DNA of 64,000 nucleotides from Burkholderia sp. SRS-46 (GCF_004343775.1 NZ_PTXL01000008.1:434001-498000), one strand, 5' to 3'. Shown: positions 43,027 through 56,847, counted from the stretch's first letter. Translations and numbers: made by a program. The notes: generated from the letters alone by a model not told the origin.

Positions 43027-45117
43027 TTACCGGCCACCGCTGACGTGGTCGCCGACGTTCGCACCGAACACGCGCTCGCGCAGCAGCGCGAGCTGGTCGC
43101 GCGTCTGGGCCGCCTTCTCGAACTCGAGGTTCTTCGCGTAATCGGCCATCTGCTTCTCGAGGCGCTTGATTTCCTTCGCGAGCTGCTTCTCGGTCATGTC
43201 CTCGAACTTCGCGCGCTGCTGCGCTTCCTTCAGCTCCGCGCGCGCCTCGTCGGCGTTGTAGACGCCGTCGATGATGTCCTTGATGCGCTTCACCACGCCG
43301 CGCGGCGTGATGCCCATCCGCTCGTTGTGCGCGATCTGCTTGGCGCGGCGCCGCTCGGTTTCGCCGATCGCGCGCTTCATCGACTCGGTCATGTTGTCCG
43401 CGTAGAGGATCGCCTTGCCGTTTACGTTGCGCGCCGCGCGGCCGATCGTCTGGATCAGCGAGCGCTCGGCGCGCAGGAAGCCTTCCTTGTCCGCGTCGAG
43501 GATCGCGACGAGCGACACTTCGGGGATGTCGAGGCCTTCGCGCAGCAGGTTGATCCCGACCAGCACGTCGAAGGTGCCGAGCCGCAGGTCGCGGATGATC
43601 TCGACGCGCTCGACGGTGTCGATGTCGCTGTGCAGGTAGCGCACCTTCACGCCGTGATCGGCGAGGAACTCGGTGAGCTGCTCGGCCATCCGCTTCGTCA
43701 GCACGGTGATCAGCACGCGCTCCCCGGCCTTCACGCGCGCGTTGATCTCGGCCAGCACGTCGTCGACCTGCGAGCTGGCCGGGCGCACCTCGATTTCCGG
43801 ATCGACGAGCCCGGTCGGCCGCACGACCTGCTCCGCGATCTGCCCGGTCACGCGCTGCTCGTAGTCGGCCGGCGTGGCCGACACGAAGATCACCTGGCGC
43901 ATCTTGCGCTCGAATTCGGGGAACTTGAGCGGCCGGTTGTCGAGCGCCGACGGCAGCCGGAAGCCGTAGTTGACGAGGTTCTCCTTGCGCGCGCGGTCAC
44001 CGTTGTACATGCCGTTCAGCTGGCCGATCAGCACGTGCGACTCGTCGAGCAGCATCAGCGCGTCGGGCGGCAGGTAATCGACGAGGGTCGGCGGCGGTTC
44101 GCCCGGCGCCGCGCCGGAAAAGTGCCGCGAGTAATTCTCGATGCCCTTGCAGAAGCCAAGCTCCTGCAGCATCTCGAGATCGAAGCGGGTGCGCTGCTCG
44201 AGGCGCTGCGCCTCGACGAGCTTGCTGTCGCCGTAGAAGAACTCGAGGCGCTCGCGCAGCTCGTCCTTGATCGTCTCGACCGCGCGCATCACGGTGTCGC
44301 GCGGCGTCACGTAGTGCGACGACGGATACACGGTGAAGCGCGGGATCTTCTGCCGCACGCGCCCCGTCAGCGGGTCGAACAGCTGCAGCGTGTCGACCTC
44401 GTCGTCGAACAGCTCGACGCGCACCGCCATCTCCGCGTGTTCGGCCGGGAAGATGTCGATCGTGTCGCCGCGCACGCGGAACGTGCCGCGCTGGAAATCC
44501 TGCTCGTTGCGCGTGTACTGCATCGCGATCAGGCGCGCGATCACGTCGCGCTGGCCGAGCTTGTCGCCCGTGCGCAGCGTCAGGATCATCTGGTGGTATT
44601 CGGACGGGTTGCCGATACCGTAGATCGCCGACACCGTCGCGACGATCACCACGTCGCGGCGCTCCATCAGGCTCTTCGTCGCCGACAGCCGCATTTGCTC
44701 GATGTGCTCGTTGATCGACGAGTCCTTCTCGATGAACAGGTCGCGCTGCGGCACGTACGCTTCCGGCTGGTAGTAGTCGTAGTACGAGACGAAGTACTCG
44801 ACCGCATTGCGCGGGAAAAACTCGCGGAACTCGGCGTAGAGCTGCGCGGCGAGCGTCTTGTTCGGCGCGAACACGATCGCCGGGCGGCCGAGCCGCGCAA
44901 TCGTGTTCGCCATCGTGAAGGTCTTGCCCGAGCCCGTCACGCCGAGCAGCGTCTGGAACGCGAGGCCGTCCTCGATCCCCTCGACGAGCGTCTCGATCGC
45001 GGTCGGCTGGTCGCCGGCGGGCGGATACGGCTGGTACAGCTGGAACGGCGACCCTTCGAAGGTCACGAATTTCGATTCGTCGAGCGCGTTGCCGACTTCG
45101 GCGTGATGTTCGGACAT
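43027..45117 (-). CDS. uvrB: Excinuclease ABC subunit B
   Basis: This 696-residue helicase-like protein verifies DNA damage and loads UvrC in nucleotide excision repair. Walker A is GVTGSGKTFT, the beta-hairpin region includes YYDYYQPEAYVPQRD, motif DESH and SATP are present, and LREGLDIPEVSL and QTIGRAARN close the helicase core. The C-terminal UVR coiled coil is at MADYAKNLEFEKAAQTRD. ATG at 45117 is preferred to a start 8 codons earlier. It diverges from tyrB. No SOS (LexA) box was seen upstream. Confidence 0.97.
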   Translation of the reverse strand: MSEHHAEVGNALDESKFVTFEGSPFQLYQPYPPAGDQPTAIETLVEGIEDGLAFQTLLGVTGSGKTFTMANTIARLGRPAIVFAPNKTLAAQLYAEFREFFPRNAVEYFVSYYDYYQPEAYVPQRDLFIEKDSSINEHIEQMRLSATKSLMERRDVVIVATVSAIYGIGNPSEYHQMILTLRTGDKLGQRDVIARLIAMQYTRNEQDFQRGTFRVRGDTIDIFPAEHAEMAVRVELFDDEVDTLQLFDPLTGRVRQKIPRFTVYPSSHYVTPRDTVMRAVETIKDELRERLEFFYGDSKLVEAQRLEQRTRFDLEMLQELGFCKGIENYSRHFSGAAPGEPPPTLVDYLPPDALMLLDESHVLIGQLNGMYNGDRARKENLVNYGFRLPSALDNRPLKFPEFERKMRQVIFVSATPADYEQRVTGQIAEQVVRPTGLVDPEIEVRPASSQVDDVLAEINARVKAGERVLITVLTKRMAEQLTEFLADHGVKVRYLHSDIDTVERVEIIRDLRLGTFDVLVGINLLREGLDIPEVSLVAILDADKEGFLRAERSLIQTIGRAARNVNGKAILYADNMTESMKRAIGETERRRAKQIAHNERMGITPRGVVKRIKDIIDGVYNADEARAELKEAQQRAKFEDMTEKQLAKEIKRLEKQMADYAKNLEFEKAAQTRDQLALLRERVFGANVGDHVSGGR

Positions 45118-45371
45118 GGAATGCGGCCGGAGCGAAAACAAAAGGGCATTCTAGCGCTTCGCGGCCGCTCGGACTGCTGTCCGCTCCTGACGCTCGACGG
45201 CCGCCGGAAATCGTGAGTCGGCGCATCACCATGCGAAAAACCACCGCGAATTCGCTACAATGACGGACTGCTGCGCTTTCGGCATCGTGCCCGTCCGCGC
45301 GCGGCCTGCCGCGCCCGCCCCTGCCCCGCCCGAAGATCGCCTGACCCTCTTTTCACTACTGCCGAACCATC

Positions 45372-46571
45372 ATGTCGCTCTTCTCCGCTGTCCAGCTTGC
45401 TCCCCGCGACCCGATCCTGGGCCTGAACGAAGCCTTCAACGCCGATACCCGTCCGACCAAGGTCAATCTCGGCGTCGGCGTGTACACGAACGAGGAAGGC
45501 AAGATTCCGCTGCTGCGCGCGGTCCGTGATGCGGAGAAAGTGCGTGTCAACGCGGGCCTGCCGCGCGGCTACCTGCCGATCGACGGCATCGCCGCGTACG
45601 ACGCCGCGGTGCAGAAGCTGCTGCTCGGCAACGATTCGCCGCTGATCGCGGCGGGCCGCGTGGTCACGGCCCAGGCGCTGGGCGGCACGGGCGCGCTGAA
45701 GATCGGCGCGGATTTCCTGCGCACGTTGAACCCGAACGTGAAGGTCGCGATCAGCGATCCGAGCTGGGAAAACCACCGCGCGCTGTTCGAAACGGCCGGT
45801 TTCGAAGTCGTCGCCTACCCGTACTACGACGCGCAGACCAACGGCGTGAACTTCGAAGGCATGCTGTCGGCGCTGAACGGCTATGAGGCGGGCACGATCG
45901 TCGTGCTGCACGCATGCTGCCACAACCCGACCGGCGTGGATCTCACGGCGGCGCAATGGCAGCAGGTGGTCGACGTCGTCAAGGCGCGCAACCTCGTGCC
46001 GTTCCTCGACATCGCCTACCAGGGCTTCGGCGAGAACATCGAGGCCGATGCAGCCGCCGTGCGCCTGTTCGCCGCGGCGGACCTGAACGCATTCGTGTCG
46101 TCGTCGTTCTCGAAGTCGTTCTCGCTGTATGGCGAGCGCGTCGGCGCGCTGTCGATCATCACGTCGAGCAAGGACGAAGCCACGCGCGTGCTGTCGCAGC
46201 TCAAGCGCGTGATCCGCACGAACTACTCGAACCCGCCGACGCATGGCGGCGCGGTGGTCGCGGCCGTGCTCGCTTCGCCGGAACTGCACGCATCGTGGGT
46301 GCAGGAACTCGGTGAAATGCGCGATCGCATCCGCGCGATGCGCAACGGTCTCGTCGAGCGCCTGAAGGCGAGCGGCGTCGATCGCGACTTCAGCTTCATC
46401 AACGCGCAGCGCGGCATGTTCTCGTACTCGGGCCTGACGTCGGCGCAAGTCGACCGCCTGCGCGACGAGTTCGGCATCTACGCGGTCGGCACGGGCCGGA
46501 TCTGCGTCGCTGCGCTGAACACGCGCAACCTCGACGTGGTCGCCAACGCGGTCGCCACCGTCCTGAAGTAA
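45372..46571 (+). CDS. tyrB: Aromatic amino acid transaminase
   Basis: This 399-residue class I PLP enzyme moves an amino group between aromatic or dicarboxylic amino acids and 2-oxoacids. The internal aldimine Lys is in SSSFSKSFSLYGERVG, the substrate arginine in the C-terminal ICVAALNTRN region. Length and phrases such as HACCHNPTGVDLT fit AspC/TyrB. TACAAT at 45256-45261 may be the -10 box of its promoter. A terminator follows 47 bases after the stop. Confidence 0.93.
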   Translation: MSLFSAVQLAPRDPILGLNEAFNADTRPTKVNLGVGVYTNEEGKIPLLRAVRDAEKVRVNAGLPRGYLPIDGIAAYDAAVQKLLLGNDSPLIAAGRVVTAQALGGTGALKIGADFLRTLNPNVKVAISDPSWENHRALFETAGFEVVAYPYYDAQTNGVNFEGMLSALNGYEAGTIVVLHACCHNPTGVDLTAAQWQQVVDVVKARNLVPFLDIAYQGFGENIEADAAAVRLFAAADLNAFVSSSFSKSFSLYGERVGALSIITSSKDEATRVLSQLKRVIRTNYSNPPTHGGAVVAAVLASPELHASWVQELGEMRDRIRAMRNGLVERLKASGVDRDFSFINAQRGMFSYSGLTSAQVDRLRDEFGIYAVGTGRICVAALNTRNLDVVANAVATVLK

Positions 46572-46618
46572 TTCGTCGGCATGGGGGCGGCATCGCCCGG
46601 TACGCCCCCGCCGATGTG

Positions 46619-46647
46619 AAAAACGCGCTCCGTGGAGCGCGTTTTTT
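46619..46647 (+). terminator. Rho-independent terminator behind tyrB
   Basis: AAAACGCGCTCC and GGAGCGCGTTTTTT pair in a 12-bp stem with a very short loop and a T run. It can serve both tyrB and the converging bdhA. Confidence 0.88.
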
Positions 46648-46683
46648 ATGTCGCCGACGTAACGCGCCGGCAACGGGCGCAGC

Positions 46684-47472
46684 TTACTGCATGAACCAAC
46701 CGTGGCTGACGACGACGGACTGGCCGGTCAGCGCGGCGCTCGGGAACGCGGACAGGAACAGCACCGTCTGCGCGACGTCCTGCACGGTCGTGAACACACC
46801 GTCGACGGTATTGCCGAGCATCACCTTCTTCACCACGTCCTCTTCGCTGATGCCGAGCTCCTTCGCCTGCTCCGGAATCTGCTTGTCGACGAGCGGCGTG
46901 CGCACGAAGCCCGGACACACGACGTGCGAGCGCACGTTGTGCTTCGCGCCTTCCTTCGCCAGCACGCGCGCGAGGCCGAGCAGCCCGTGCTTCGCCGTCA
47001 CGTACGCGGATTTCAGCGGCGACGCCTCGTGCGAGTGCACCGAGCCCATGTAGATCACGACGCCGCCGCGATCGTCCTTGTACATGTGCTTGAGCGCGGC
47101 CTTCGTCGTCAGGAACGCGCCGTCGACGTGGATCGCCTGCATCTTCTTCCAGTCGGAGAACGCGTAGTTCTCGATCGGGTTCACGATCTGGATGCCGGCA
47201 TTCGACACGAGGATGTCGATCGAGCCGAACGTTTCGGCGACCTGGTCGATGCCGCTGTTGACGGCGTCCTCGGAGGTCACGTCCATCGCGATGCCGATCG
47301 CCTTGCCGCCCACCTTGTTGATCTCTTCCGCGACGGCATTCGCGCCATCCAGGTTCAGGTCGGCGATGCCGACTGCCGCGCCCGCCTTCGCCAGTTCCAG
47401 CGCGATTTCCTTGCCGATGCCGCTTGCGGCGCCGGTCACCACCGCCACCTTGCCGTTCAAATCCGTTGCCAT
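46684..47472 (-). CDS. bdhA: 3-hydroxybutyrate dehydrogenase
   Basis: This 262-residue short-chain dehydrogenase oxidises 3-hydroxybutyrate to acetoacetate with NAD+, part of polyhydroxybutyrate turnover. The cofactor motif is VTGAASGIGKEIA, the catalytic Ser and Tyr-Lys are in YMGSVHSHEASPLKSAYVTAKHG, and the family-specific end is VSHGWFMQ. The last two residues Met-Gln and the substrate helix near QIPEQAKELGISEEDVV match 3-hydroxybutyrate dehydrogenases well. AAGGAG precedes the ATG. Confidence 0.95.
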   Translation of the reverse strand: MATDLNGKVAVVTGAASGIGKEIALELAKAGAAVGIADLNLDGANAVAEEINKVGGKAIGIAMDVTSEDAVNSGIDQVAETFGSIDILVSNAGIQIVNPIENYAFSDWKKMQAIHVDGAFLTTKAALKHMYKDDRGGVVIYMGSVHSHEASPLKSAYVTAKHGLLGLARVLAKEGAKHNVRSHVVCPGFVRTPLVDKQIPEQAKELGISEEDVVKKVMLGNTVDGVFTTVQDVAQTVLFLSAFPSAALTGQSVVVSHGWFMQ

Positions 47473-47627
47473 GCACGTCTCCTTCGATCTCTGGTCAATT
47501 GGGTGCCGGTCCGCCGCTTGGGCGCGCGATCTCCGGCGGGCAAGCCGCTATTGTGCATGATCCGCTTGCTCCATTCGCCCCCAAAACGTCTAAGCTTAAG
47601 GTCGGACCTGTTATGCGGGAGGCACGC

Positions 47628-48599
47628 ATGCATTATCGACGGCTCGGCCGCTCCGGCCTGCAGATCAGCGAACTCTCGCTCGGCTCATGGGTCACGTACG
47701 GCAACCAGGTCGACCGGCGCGTGGCGCGCGAATGTCTCGCGGCCGCACGTGACGCCGGCGTCAATTTCTTCGACAACGCCGAAGTCTATGCGGGCGGCAA
47801 GTCGGAAGACATCATGGGACACGCGATCAAGTCGCTCGGCTGGCCGCGCGTCAGCTACATCGTGTCGACCAAGTTTTTCTGGGGGCTGGCCGAAGCGCCG
47901 AACCAGTACCACACGCTGAACCGGAAATACCTGCTGAACGCGATCGACGGGTCGCTGCAACGGCTGCAGCTCGACTATGTCGACCTCGTCTATTGCCATC
48001 GCCCCGATCCGCACACGCCGATCGAGGAGACGGTGTGGGCGATGAGCGACATGATCGCGCGCGGCAAGGCGCTGTACTGGGGCACGTCGGAATGGAGCGC
48101 GGACGAGATCCGTGCCGCGTGCGAAATCGCCGAACGCCATCACTTGCGCAAGCCGGTTGTCGAGCAGCCGCAGTACAACCTGTTTCACCGCACGCGGGTC
48201 GAACAGGAATACGCGCGACTCTACGACGACTACGGTCTCGGCCTGACGACATGGAGCCCGCTGGCGTCGGGCCTGCTGACCGGCAAGTACCGGAATGGTG
48301 TGCCGCCCGGCAGCCGCGCCGAAGTACAGGGCTACGACTGGCTGCGCGAGCGGCTGACCGACCCGGCCCGCAACGATATCGTCGACAGGCTCGGCAGGAT
48401 CGCCGCCGAACTCGGCTGCACCGTCGGCCAGTTGGCGATTGCGTGGGTGCTGACCAATCCGCGCGTGAGCTCGGTCATCACCGGCGCGTCGCGGATCGAG
48501 CAGATCGACGACAACATGCGCGCGCTCGACGTCGTCGCGAAGCTGTCGCCGGACGTCAAGCAGCACATCGAGGATCTGGTCGGCAACGCGTACGAATGA
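47628..48599 (+). CDS. Aldo/keto reductase, K+-channel beta-subunit type
   Basis: This 323-residue NADPH-dependent reductase has the TIM-barrel of the AKR superfamily. Phrases YRRLGRSGLQISELSLGSW, NFFDNAEVYAGGKSE and VDLVYCHRPDPHTP with catalytic Asp, Tyr, Lys and His are present. The resemblance to KCNAB/YghZ-type enzymes suggests reduction of aldehydes such as methylglyoxal. The second ATG at 47628, with GGGAGG in front, is preferred to 47613. It diverges from bdhA. Confidence 0.92.
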   Translation: MHYRRLGRSGLQISELSLGSWVTYGNQVDRRVARECLAAARDAGVNFFDNAEVYAGGKSEDIMGHAIKSLGWPRVSYIVSTKFFWGLAEAPNQYHTLNRKYLLNAIDGSLQRLQLDYVDLVYCHRPDPHTPIEETVWAMSDMIARGKALYWGTSEWSADEIRAACEIAERHHLRKPVVEQPQYNLFHRTRVEQEYARLYDDYGLGLTTWSPLASGLLTGKYRNGVPPGSRAEVQGYDWLRERLTDPARNDIVDRLGRIAAELGCTVGQLAIAWVLTNPRVSSVITGASRIEQIDDNMRALDVVAKLSPDVKQHIEDLVGNAYE

Positions 48600-48723
48600 G
48601 GCGATTGCCGGCCACTCGCGTACAATACGCGGCCGCGTCGATGCCCGCCTCGCCGGCCACACTCGCCGGCTGCGTCGATCGACAGGCATTCACCGACTCA
48701 CCCTCCGTTTCAGGCAGCCCGCC

Positions 48724-49569
48724 ATGCTCAGTTATCGTCACGGTTTTCACGCAGGCAACCACGCGGACGTGCTCAAGCACGCCGTCGTCGTCCAGCTGCT
48801 GCGCCACCTGAACAAGAAAGACAAATCGTACTGGTATGTCGACACGCATGCGGGCGCAGGCGTGTATTCGCTGCGCGAAGGCTATGCGGCGAAAACCTCC
48901 GAGTTCGACACGGGCATCGGCCGCCTGTGGAATGACGAGAAGCTGCCGTCGTTGCTGGCTGATTATCTCGACGAAGTCCGCGCACTGAACGACGACGGCG
49001 AATTGCGCTACTACCCGGGCTCGCCGTATCTCGCGTGGCGGTTGATGCGCGAACAGGACCGGATGCGGCTGTTCGAGATGCACAGCACCGAGATCGACGT
49101 GCTGCGCCACAATTTTCGCGACGCCGGCCGGCGCGCAATGATCTTCTCGGGCGACGGATTCGAGGGCGTCAAGGCGCTGCTGCCACCGGCTCCCCGACGC
49201 GCGCTCGTGTTGATCGACCCGTCCTACGAGGACAAGAAGGATTACGCGCGAACGGTGACGTGTGTGACCGAATGCCTGAAGCGCTTCGCGACCGGCTGCT
49301 ATGCGATCTGGTACCCGCAGGTGTCGCGCACGGAATCGGAACGTTTCCCCGAGCAGTTGAAACGGCTGCAACCGGACAACTGGCTGCACTTGACGCTGAC
49401 CGTGTCGAATCCGCCGGCAGACGGGCTCGGCCTCTACGGCAGCGGGATGTTCATTCTGAATCCGCCTTACACGCTGGCGCAGGACATGAGGGAGGCGCTG
49501 CCCTACCTCGTGGAAGCGCTGGGCCAGGACAGCGGCGCCCGATGCGCAATCGAGCACCGCGGAAACTGA
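48724..49569 (+). CDS. rlmJ: 23S rRNA (adenine-2030-N6)-methyltransferase
   Basis: This 281-residue SAM enzyme modifies A2030 of 23S rRNA. Its N-terminus LSYRHGFHAGNHADVLKH is the family signature, and the methyltransferase motif IV is LVLIDPSYEDKKDY, a DPSY variant of DPPY seen in RlmJ. The C-terminus has SGMFILNPPYTL. TACAAT at about 48621 may be part of its promoter. It was once linked to DNA use as a nutrient (ComJ/YhiR). Confidence 0.95.
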   Translation: MLSYRHGFHAGNHADVLKHAVVVQLLRHLNKKDKSYWYVDTHAGAGVYSLREGYAAKTSEFDTGIGRLWNDEKLPSLLADYLDEVRALNDDGELRYYPGSPYLAWRLMREQDRMRLFEMHSTEIDVLRHNFRDAGRRAMIFSGDGFEGVKALLPPAPRRALVLIDPSYEDKKDYARTVTCVTECLKRFATGCYAIWYPQVSRTESERFPEQLKRLQPDNWLHLTLTVSNPPADGLGLYGSGMFILNPPYTLAQDMREALPYLVEALGQDSGARCAIEHRGN

Positions 49570-49585
49570 GCATCGCCCCGATCGC

Positions 49586-49924
49586 TTATGGCTGCCGCGG
49601 TTGCAGCAGCGGGGACGGTTGCCCGGCCGGCGGTGCCGGCCATGTCGGAATCTGGATGTAAGGCGCGACAAATACCGGCACGGACGAATCCGGTGCCTGC
49701 TCGACCGGCGTTCGCATTCTTGCCGGCGCGACGATCGGTTCGCGCGACAACGGCGCGGTCTGCAGGATCAGCCCGCCCTTTCCGTCCTGGATGCCACGCT
49801 GTGTGTCGAGAATCAACGGTTGCGATGCCGTCGCGGCGTAACCGGCCAGCGCGTGAACGAACAACACGCCGGCCAGACCGGCACGCATGCGTGACACGCC
49901 CTGCACATCGATACGCAAGCGCAT
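49586..49924 (-). CDS. Small secreted protein, unknown
   Basis: This 112-residue protein has a signal peptide (about residues 12-34, ending ALAGYAATA) followed by a Pro/Gln-rich mature part of about 78 residues. Phrases LILDTQRGIQDGKGGLILQTAPL and PVFVAPYIQIPTWPAPP suggest a disordered or beta-prone surface protein. No family is recognised. It converges on rlmJ with 16 bases between them. An ATG at 50008 in the same frame would hide the signal peptide. Confidence 0.7.
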   Translation of the reverse strand: MRLRIDVQGVSRMRAGLAGVLFVHALAGYAATASQPLILDTQRGIQDGKGGLILQTAPLSREPIVAPARMRTPVEQAPDSSVPVFVAPYIQIPTWPAPPAGQPSPLLQPRQP

Positions 49925-50001
49925 GACTTTGCCCTTCAGGTTGAAAATCAGGCCCATACCATAACGCCAAGTGGTCGGCTCTACCAGAGCCCGGCGCGCA
50001 A

Positions 50002-50036
50002 AAAACAAAGCCCCGTCAATACGGGGCTTGCTTTTT
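50002..50036. terminator. Terminator between the secreted protein and DUF3563 genes
   Basis: AAGCCCCGT and ACGGGGCTT form a 9-bp stem with a CAAT loop and A/T runs on both sides. It ends the leftward DUF3563 transcript. Confidence 0.85.
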
Positions 50037-50070
50037 TGTTCGGCGCTATCGGCGCCTGCCGCAACTGCGA

Positions 50071-50217
50071 TTACAGCGAGTAGCCGCTGGTTTCGAGCGA
50101 GCGGATGCGCTGCTCGAGCTGGACGATGTCCGACGACGTCGCGAGGTAGGCTTCACGGCGCTCGCGCTCTGCGGATTCGAACCAGGTGCTCAGCTTTTCA
50201 ACGATATAGGCGATCAT
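50071..50217 (-). CDS. DUF3563-family small protein
   Basis: This 48-residue protein begins MIAYIVEKLSTWFESAERER and ends in RIRSLETSGYSL, the profile of DUF3563, a betaproteobacterial family of unknown function. It is amphipathic and charged, with no signal peptide. AAGGAGAACATC style sequence precedes the ATG (CCTTGGAGAAC on the reverse strand). A TATAAT-like box lies at 50294-50289 on the minus strand, and a palindrome is placed about 120 bases upstream. Confidence 0.85.
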   Translation of the reverse strand: MIAYIVEKLSTWFESAERERREAYLATSSDIVQLEQRIRSLETSGYSL

Positions 50218-50337
50218 GATGTTCTCCAAGGAAGGGGCGACCCCTGGCGAAACGGTGTTCAGGGATTTCCCGTATAGGGTTATCCCGAATTATAGCGATG
50301 CCCCATCAAGATGCCAGTGAAATGCTTGCATGGAAAC

Positions 50338-50354
50338 CATTCCAAATTGGAATG
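50338..50354. promoter_or_regulatory. Palindrome upstream of the DUF3563 gene
   Basis: CATTCCAAATTGGAATG is a perfect 8+1+8 inverted repeat. It lies about 45 bases upstream of a TATAAT-like -10 box (50294-50289, minus strand), where an activator would bind. The regulator is unknown. Confidence 0.5.
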
Positions 50355-50434
50355 ACACCGTCATTCGATCGCGCAACCTATTGATTTTATTGATATTTCT
50401 ATATCAACCCCGCTGAACCCCTCGAGGGTGTGCA

Positions 50435-50839
50435 CTATTCTGGTTCGGAAACGGGGTCAGCAAGACGCGCCAAAATCGGGCATTCCGGCCGGACGTCGCC
50501 GTGACAGTGTGCAGCCAGGTCGGCAAGGGTATCGCGCATGCCGGTCAATTCGGCGATGCGCTTGTCGAGTTCGGCCACATGCTCGAGCGCGATCGACTTC
50601 ACCTCCGCGCTGGCGCGGGACCGGTCCTGCCAGAGCATCAGCAGCTTGCGGATGTCTTCGACGAGAAAGCCGAGGCGCCTGGCCTGGCGAACGAAGCGCA
50701 GCACGTGAATTTCGTCTGCGCCGTAGATCCGGTAGCCGGAGTCGCTACGCTTGGCGGGCATCAGCAGTCCGACCTGTTCGTAGTACCGGATCATCTTTGT
50801 GCTGACTCCGGATTCGCGCGAGGCATCACCGATGTTCAT
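50435..50839 (-). CDS. cueR: CueR-type copper-responsive MerR regulator
   Basis: This 134-residue MerR-family regulator activates copper export genes. The helix-turn-helix is at STKMIRYYEQVGLL. Ser77, Cys112 and Cys120 occur at exactly the CueR positions, and the metal loop is HCHGDVRPECPIL. A residue of serine at 77 marks binding of monovalent ions such as Cu+ rather than Zn2+ or Hg2+. The ATG at 50839 gives the correct length; longer frames upstream are not needed. No copA-like gene is next to it, so its targets must be elsewhere. Confidence 0.93.
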   Translation of the reverse strand: MNIGDASRESGVSTKMIRYYEQVGLLMPAKRSDSGYRIYGADEIHVLRFVRQARRLGFLVEDIRKLLMLWQDRSRASAEVKSIALEHVAELDKRIAELTGMRDTLADLAAHCHGDVRPECPILARLADPVSEPE

Positions 50840-50973
50840 TCCACGCCCTCTTGTCGGGTACTGGTTGCCGATTTGCGAAGTGCGGCCTGCGACATTCTTC
50901 GACCGCATGTCGATCGTATCAAATCGTGCCTGCACGTTCCGTAGGTTGTCCACGTTTCCTGGGCTGGAAATGC

Positions 50974-51002
50974 AAAAACCCCCGCCTTTCGGGCGGGGGT
51001 TT
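50974..51002 (-). terminator. Terminator of the rRNA operon
   Basis: AAACCCCCGCC and GGGCGGGGGTTT form a strong stem with a TTTC-type loop, and the minus-strand RNA ends in a U run. It lies just beyond the 5S gene. Confidence 0.88.
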
Positions 51003-51015
51003 CTGGCTTAGGGAG

Positions 51016-51129
51016 CCTGACGATTACCTACTTTCACACGGGAATCCGCACTATCATCGGCGTAGAGTCGTTTCACGGTCCTGTTCGGGATGGGAAGGGG
51101 TGGGACCGACTCGCTATGGTCATCAGGCA
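51016..51129 (-). rRNA. rrf: 5S ribosomal RNA
   Basis: The minus strand begins TGCCTGATGACCATAGCGAG and carries the 5S core CCCATCCCGAACAGG. The ends TGCCTGA and TCAGGC pair. Length is about 114 bases, ends approximate by one or two bases. Confidence 0.95.
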
Positions 51130-51280
51130 AAGAGGGTTGTCGCGCGGCTTCGCAGCGCGACCAATCTGGGAAGAAGCAGTAATTTTGGTTGTGTGTATCA
51201 CACACGAGAATCCAACTTGTCGCCTCGATCGCGGCCGGTGCTTGCGCACGGCGCCGATCTACAAGGCAGACTTGTTATAG

Positions 51281-54160
<2,880 letters not shown>

Positions 54161-54330
54161 CTATAACGAGTCTGTCTCGTTACAGGTTGAGTTCTCGCGT
54201 TGTGCCGTATTCCAATTGAGCCGAACGTTAAGTTCGAATCATCTTGAGATACATCGATACAATCACAACCCGGATAGTTTTCACGTCCATCTCAAGACGC
54301 TTCCGCTATCCAAATTACTTACTTCTTCCA

Positions 54331-54345
54331 GATTGTTAAAGAACG
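54331..54345 (-). promoter_or_regulatory. boxA of the 23S leader
   Basis: The minus strand reads CGTTCTTTAACAATC, the boxA antitermination element, in the spacer between tRNA-Ala and 23S. The spacer 54161-54436 holds no other gene. Confidence 0.75.
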
Positions 54346-54436
54346 ACAGCCGATATGGTGTTACTCATATCACTCTGACTGGCTCAATCGCCAATGACAA
54401 AGATTCGACTCAAGTCGAACGCTTGTCATTGAAGAT

Positions 54437-54512
54437 TGGTGGAGGCAGACGGGATCGAACCGACGACCCCCTGCTTGCAAAGCAGGTGCTCTCCCAGCTG
54501 AGCTATGCCCCC
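54437..54512 (-). tRNA. tRNA-Ala (TGC)
   Basis: The minus strand starts GGGGGCATAGCTCAGCTGGG and ends with CCA. The anticodon loop around TTTGCAA gives anticodon TGC. It is 76 bases, in the rRNA spacer. Confidence 0.97.
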
Positions 54513-54602
54513 ATGTACAGAGACTTCCTCAGGTTTCAGCCCATCGGCATGGGGTACTCGTAAGCGCTAAAGCGCTAACGATCACCGGCACACGTCAGAC
54601 AA

Positions 54603-54679
54603 TGGTGGGTCTGGTTGGATTCGAACCAACGACCCCCGCCTTATCAAGACGGTGCTCTAACCGACTGAGCTACAGACCC
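54603..54679 (-). tRNA. tRNA-Ile (GAT)
   Basis: The minus strand starts GGGTCTGTAGCTCAGTCGGT and ends with CCA. The anticodon loop CTTGATAA gives anticodon GAT. It is 77 bases, between 16S and tRNA-Ala. Confidence 0.97.
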
Positions 54680-54738
54680 CTGAGTCTGTCCTAATTTACA
54701 GCCGATAAGCGTGAGCGCTCAACTTCGCGAGATAGCTC

Positions 54739-56273
<1,535 letters not shown>

Positions 56274-56440
56274 TAAACCTGTTACTGTTTTCGGTTCGGT
56301 TAAGAACCGGTCGCTCACTCAAAGCTGACAGGAATATGAATTGCTTCATAAACCTGACTTACTTTAGTGTGAGACTCTTGATACTTTTGCTATCTGATCC
56401 GAGGATCAGCTCGCTTCGATCAAGCGCCCACACTTATCGG

Positions 56441-56460
56441 CTGTTAATTTTTAAAGAGCG
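56441..56460 (-). promoter_or_regulatory. boxA of the 16S leader
   Basis: The minus strand reads CGCTCTTTAAAAATTAACAG, the antitermination element of rRNA leaders, about 170 bases before the 16S gene. Confidence 0.7.
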
Positions 56461-56689
56461 TTTCTGCGAGAAATTCGGCGTTGGCCTTGTTTCCCAGCAG
56501 CGCTGCGTTTTCAGCAGCAGAGAAGCGAGATTATGAACCGTGTTTCGCAGTTCGTCAACAACTTTTTTACTACATCGTTGCGACTGCGGGGTTCTTCTTC
56601 TCAGCCAGCCGCGCGCCCTGTCCTGCGACACACCACCAGCTTCGCTTCCCTCTTCCGCGCTGCGTTTCCGTTAGCGCGAAAGAGGCGTG

Positions 56690-56718
56690 ATTCTAGGCAG
56701 CCCGCGCGAGATGCGCAA
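56690..56718 (-). promoter_or_regulatory. rRNA operon promoter P1
   Basis: On the minus strand TTGCGC (56718-56713) and TAGAAT (56695-56690) have an ideal 17-base spacer. The start is about 410 bases before 16S. The rest of the 56274-56847 gap is rRNA leader and holds no gene; the gap also contains the region before the DUF2863 gene. Confidence 0.75.
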
Positions 56719-56847
56719 GGGGTTTGATGCAGTTTTTTTCATACCCCCCGATTCCGCCCCCTTGCCATGCTGCGCGTCGAGACCGCTTATGGTGCACAGA
56801 ACGGACTAGAATGTGAGGCTCTTCGCCCCTTTCTATACGAATTTAAT

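Noticed and set aside
43045..45216. A 723-codon plus-strand frame opposite uvrB
   Set aside because: It is the antisense shadow of a certain gene.
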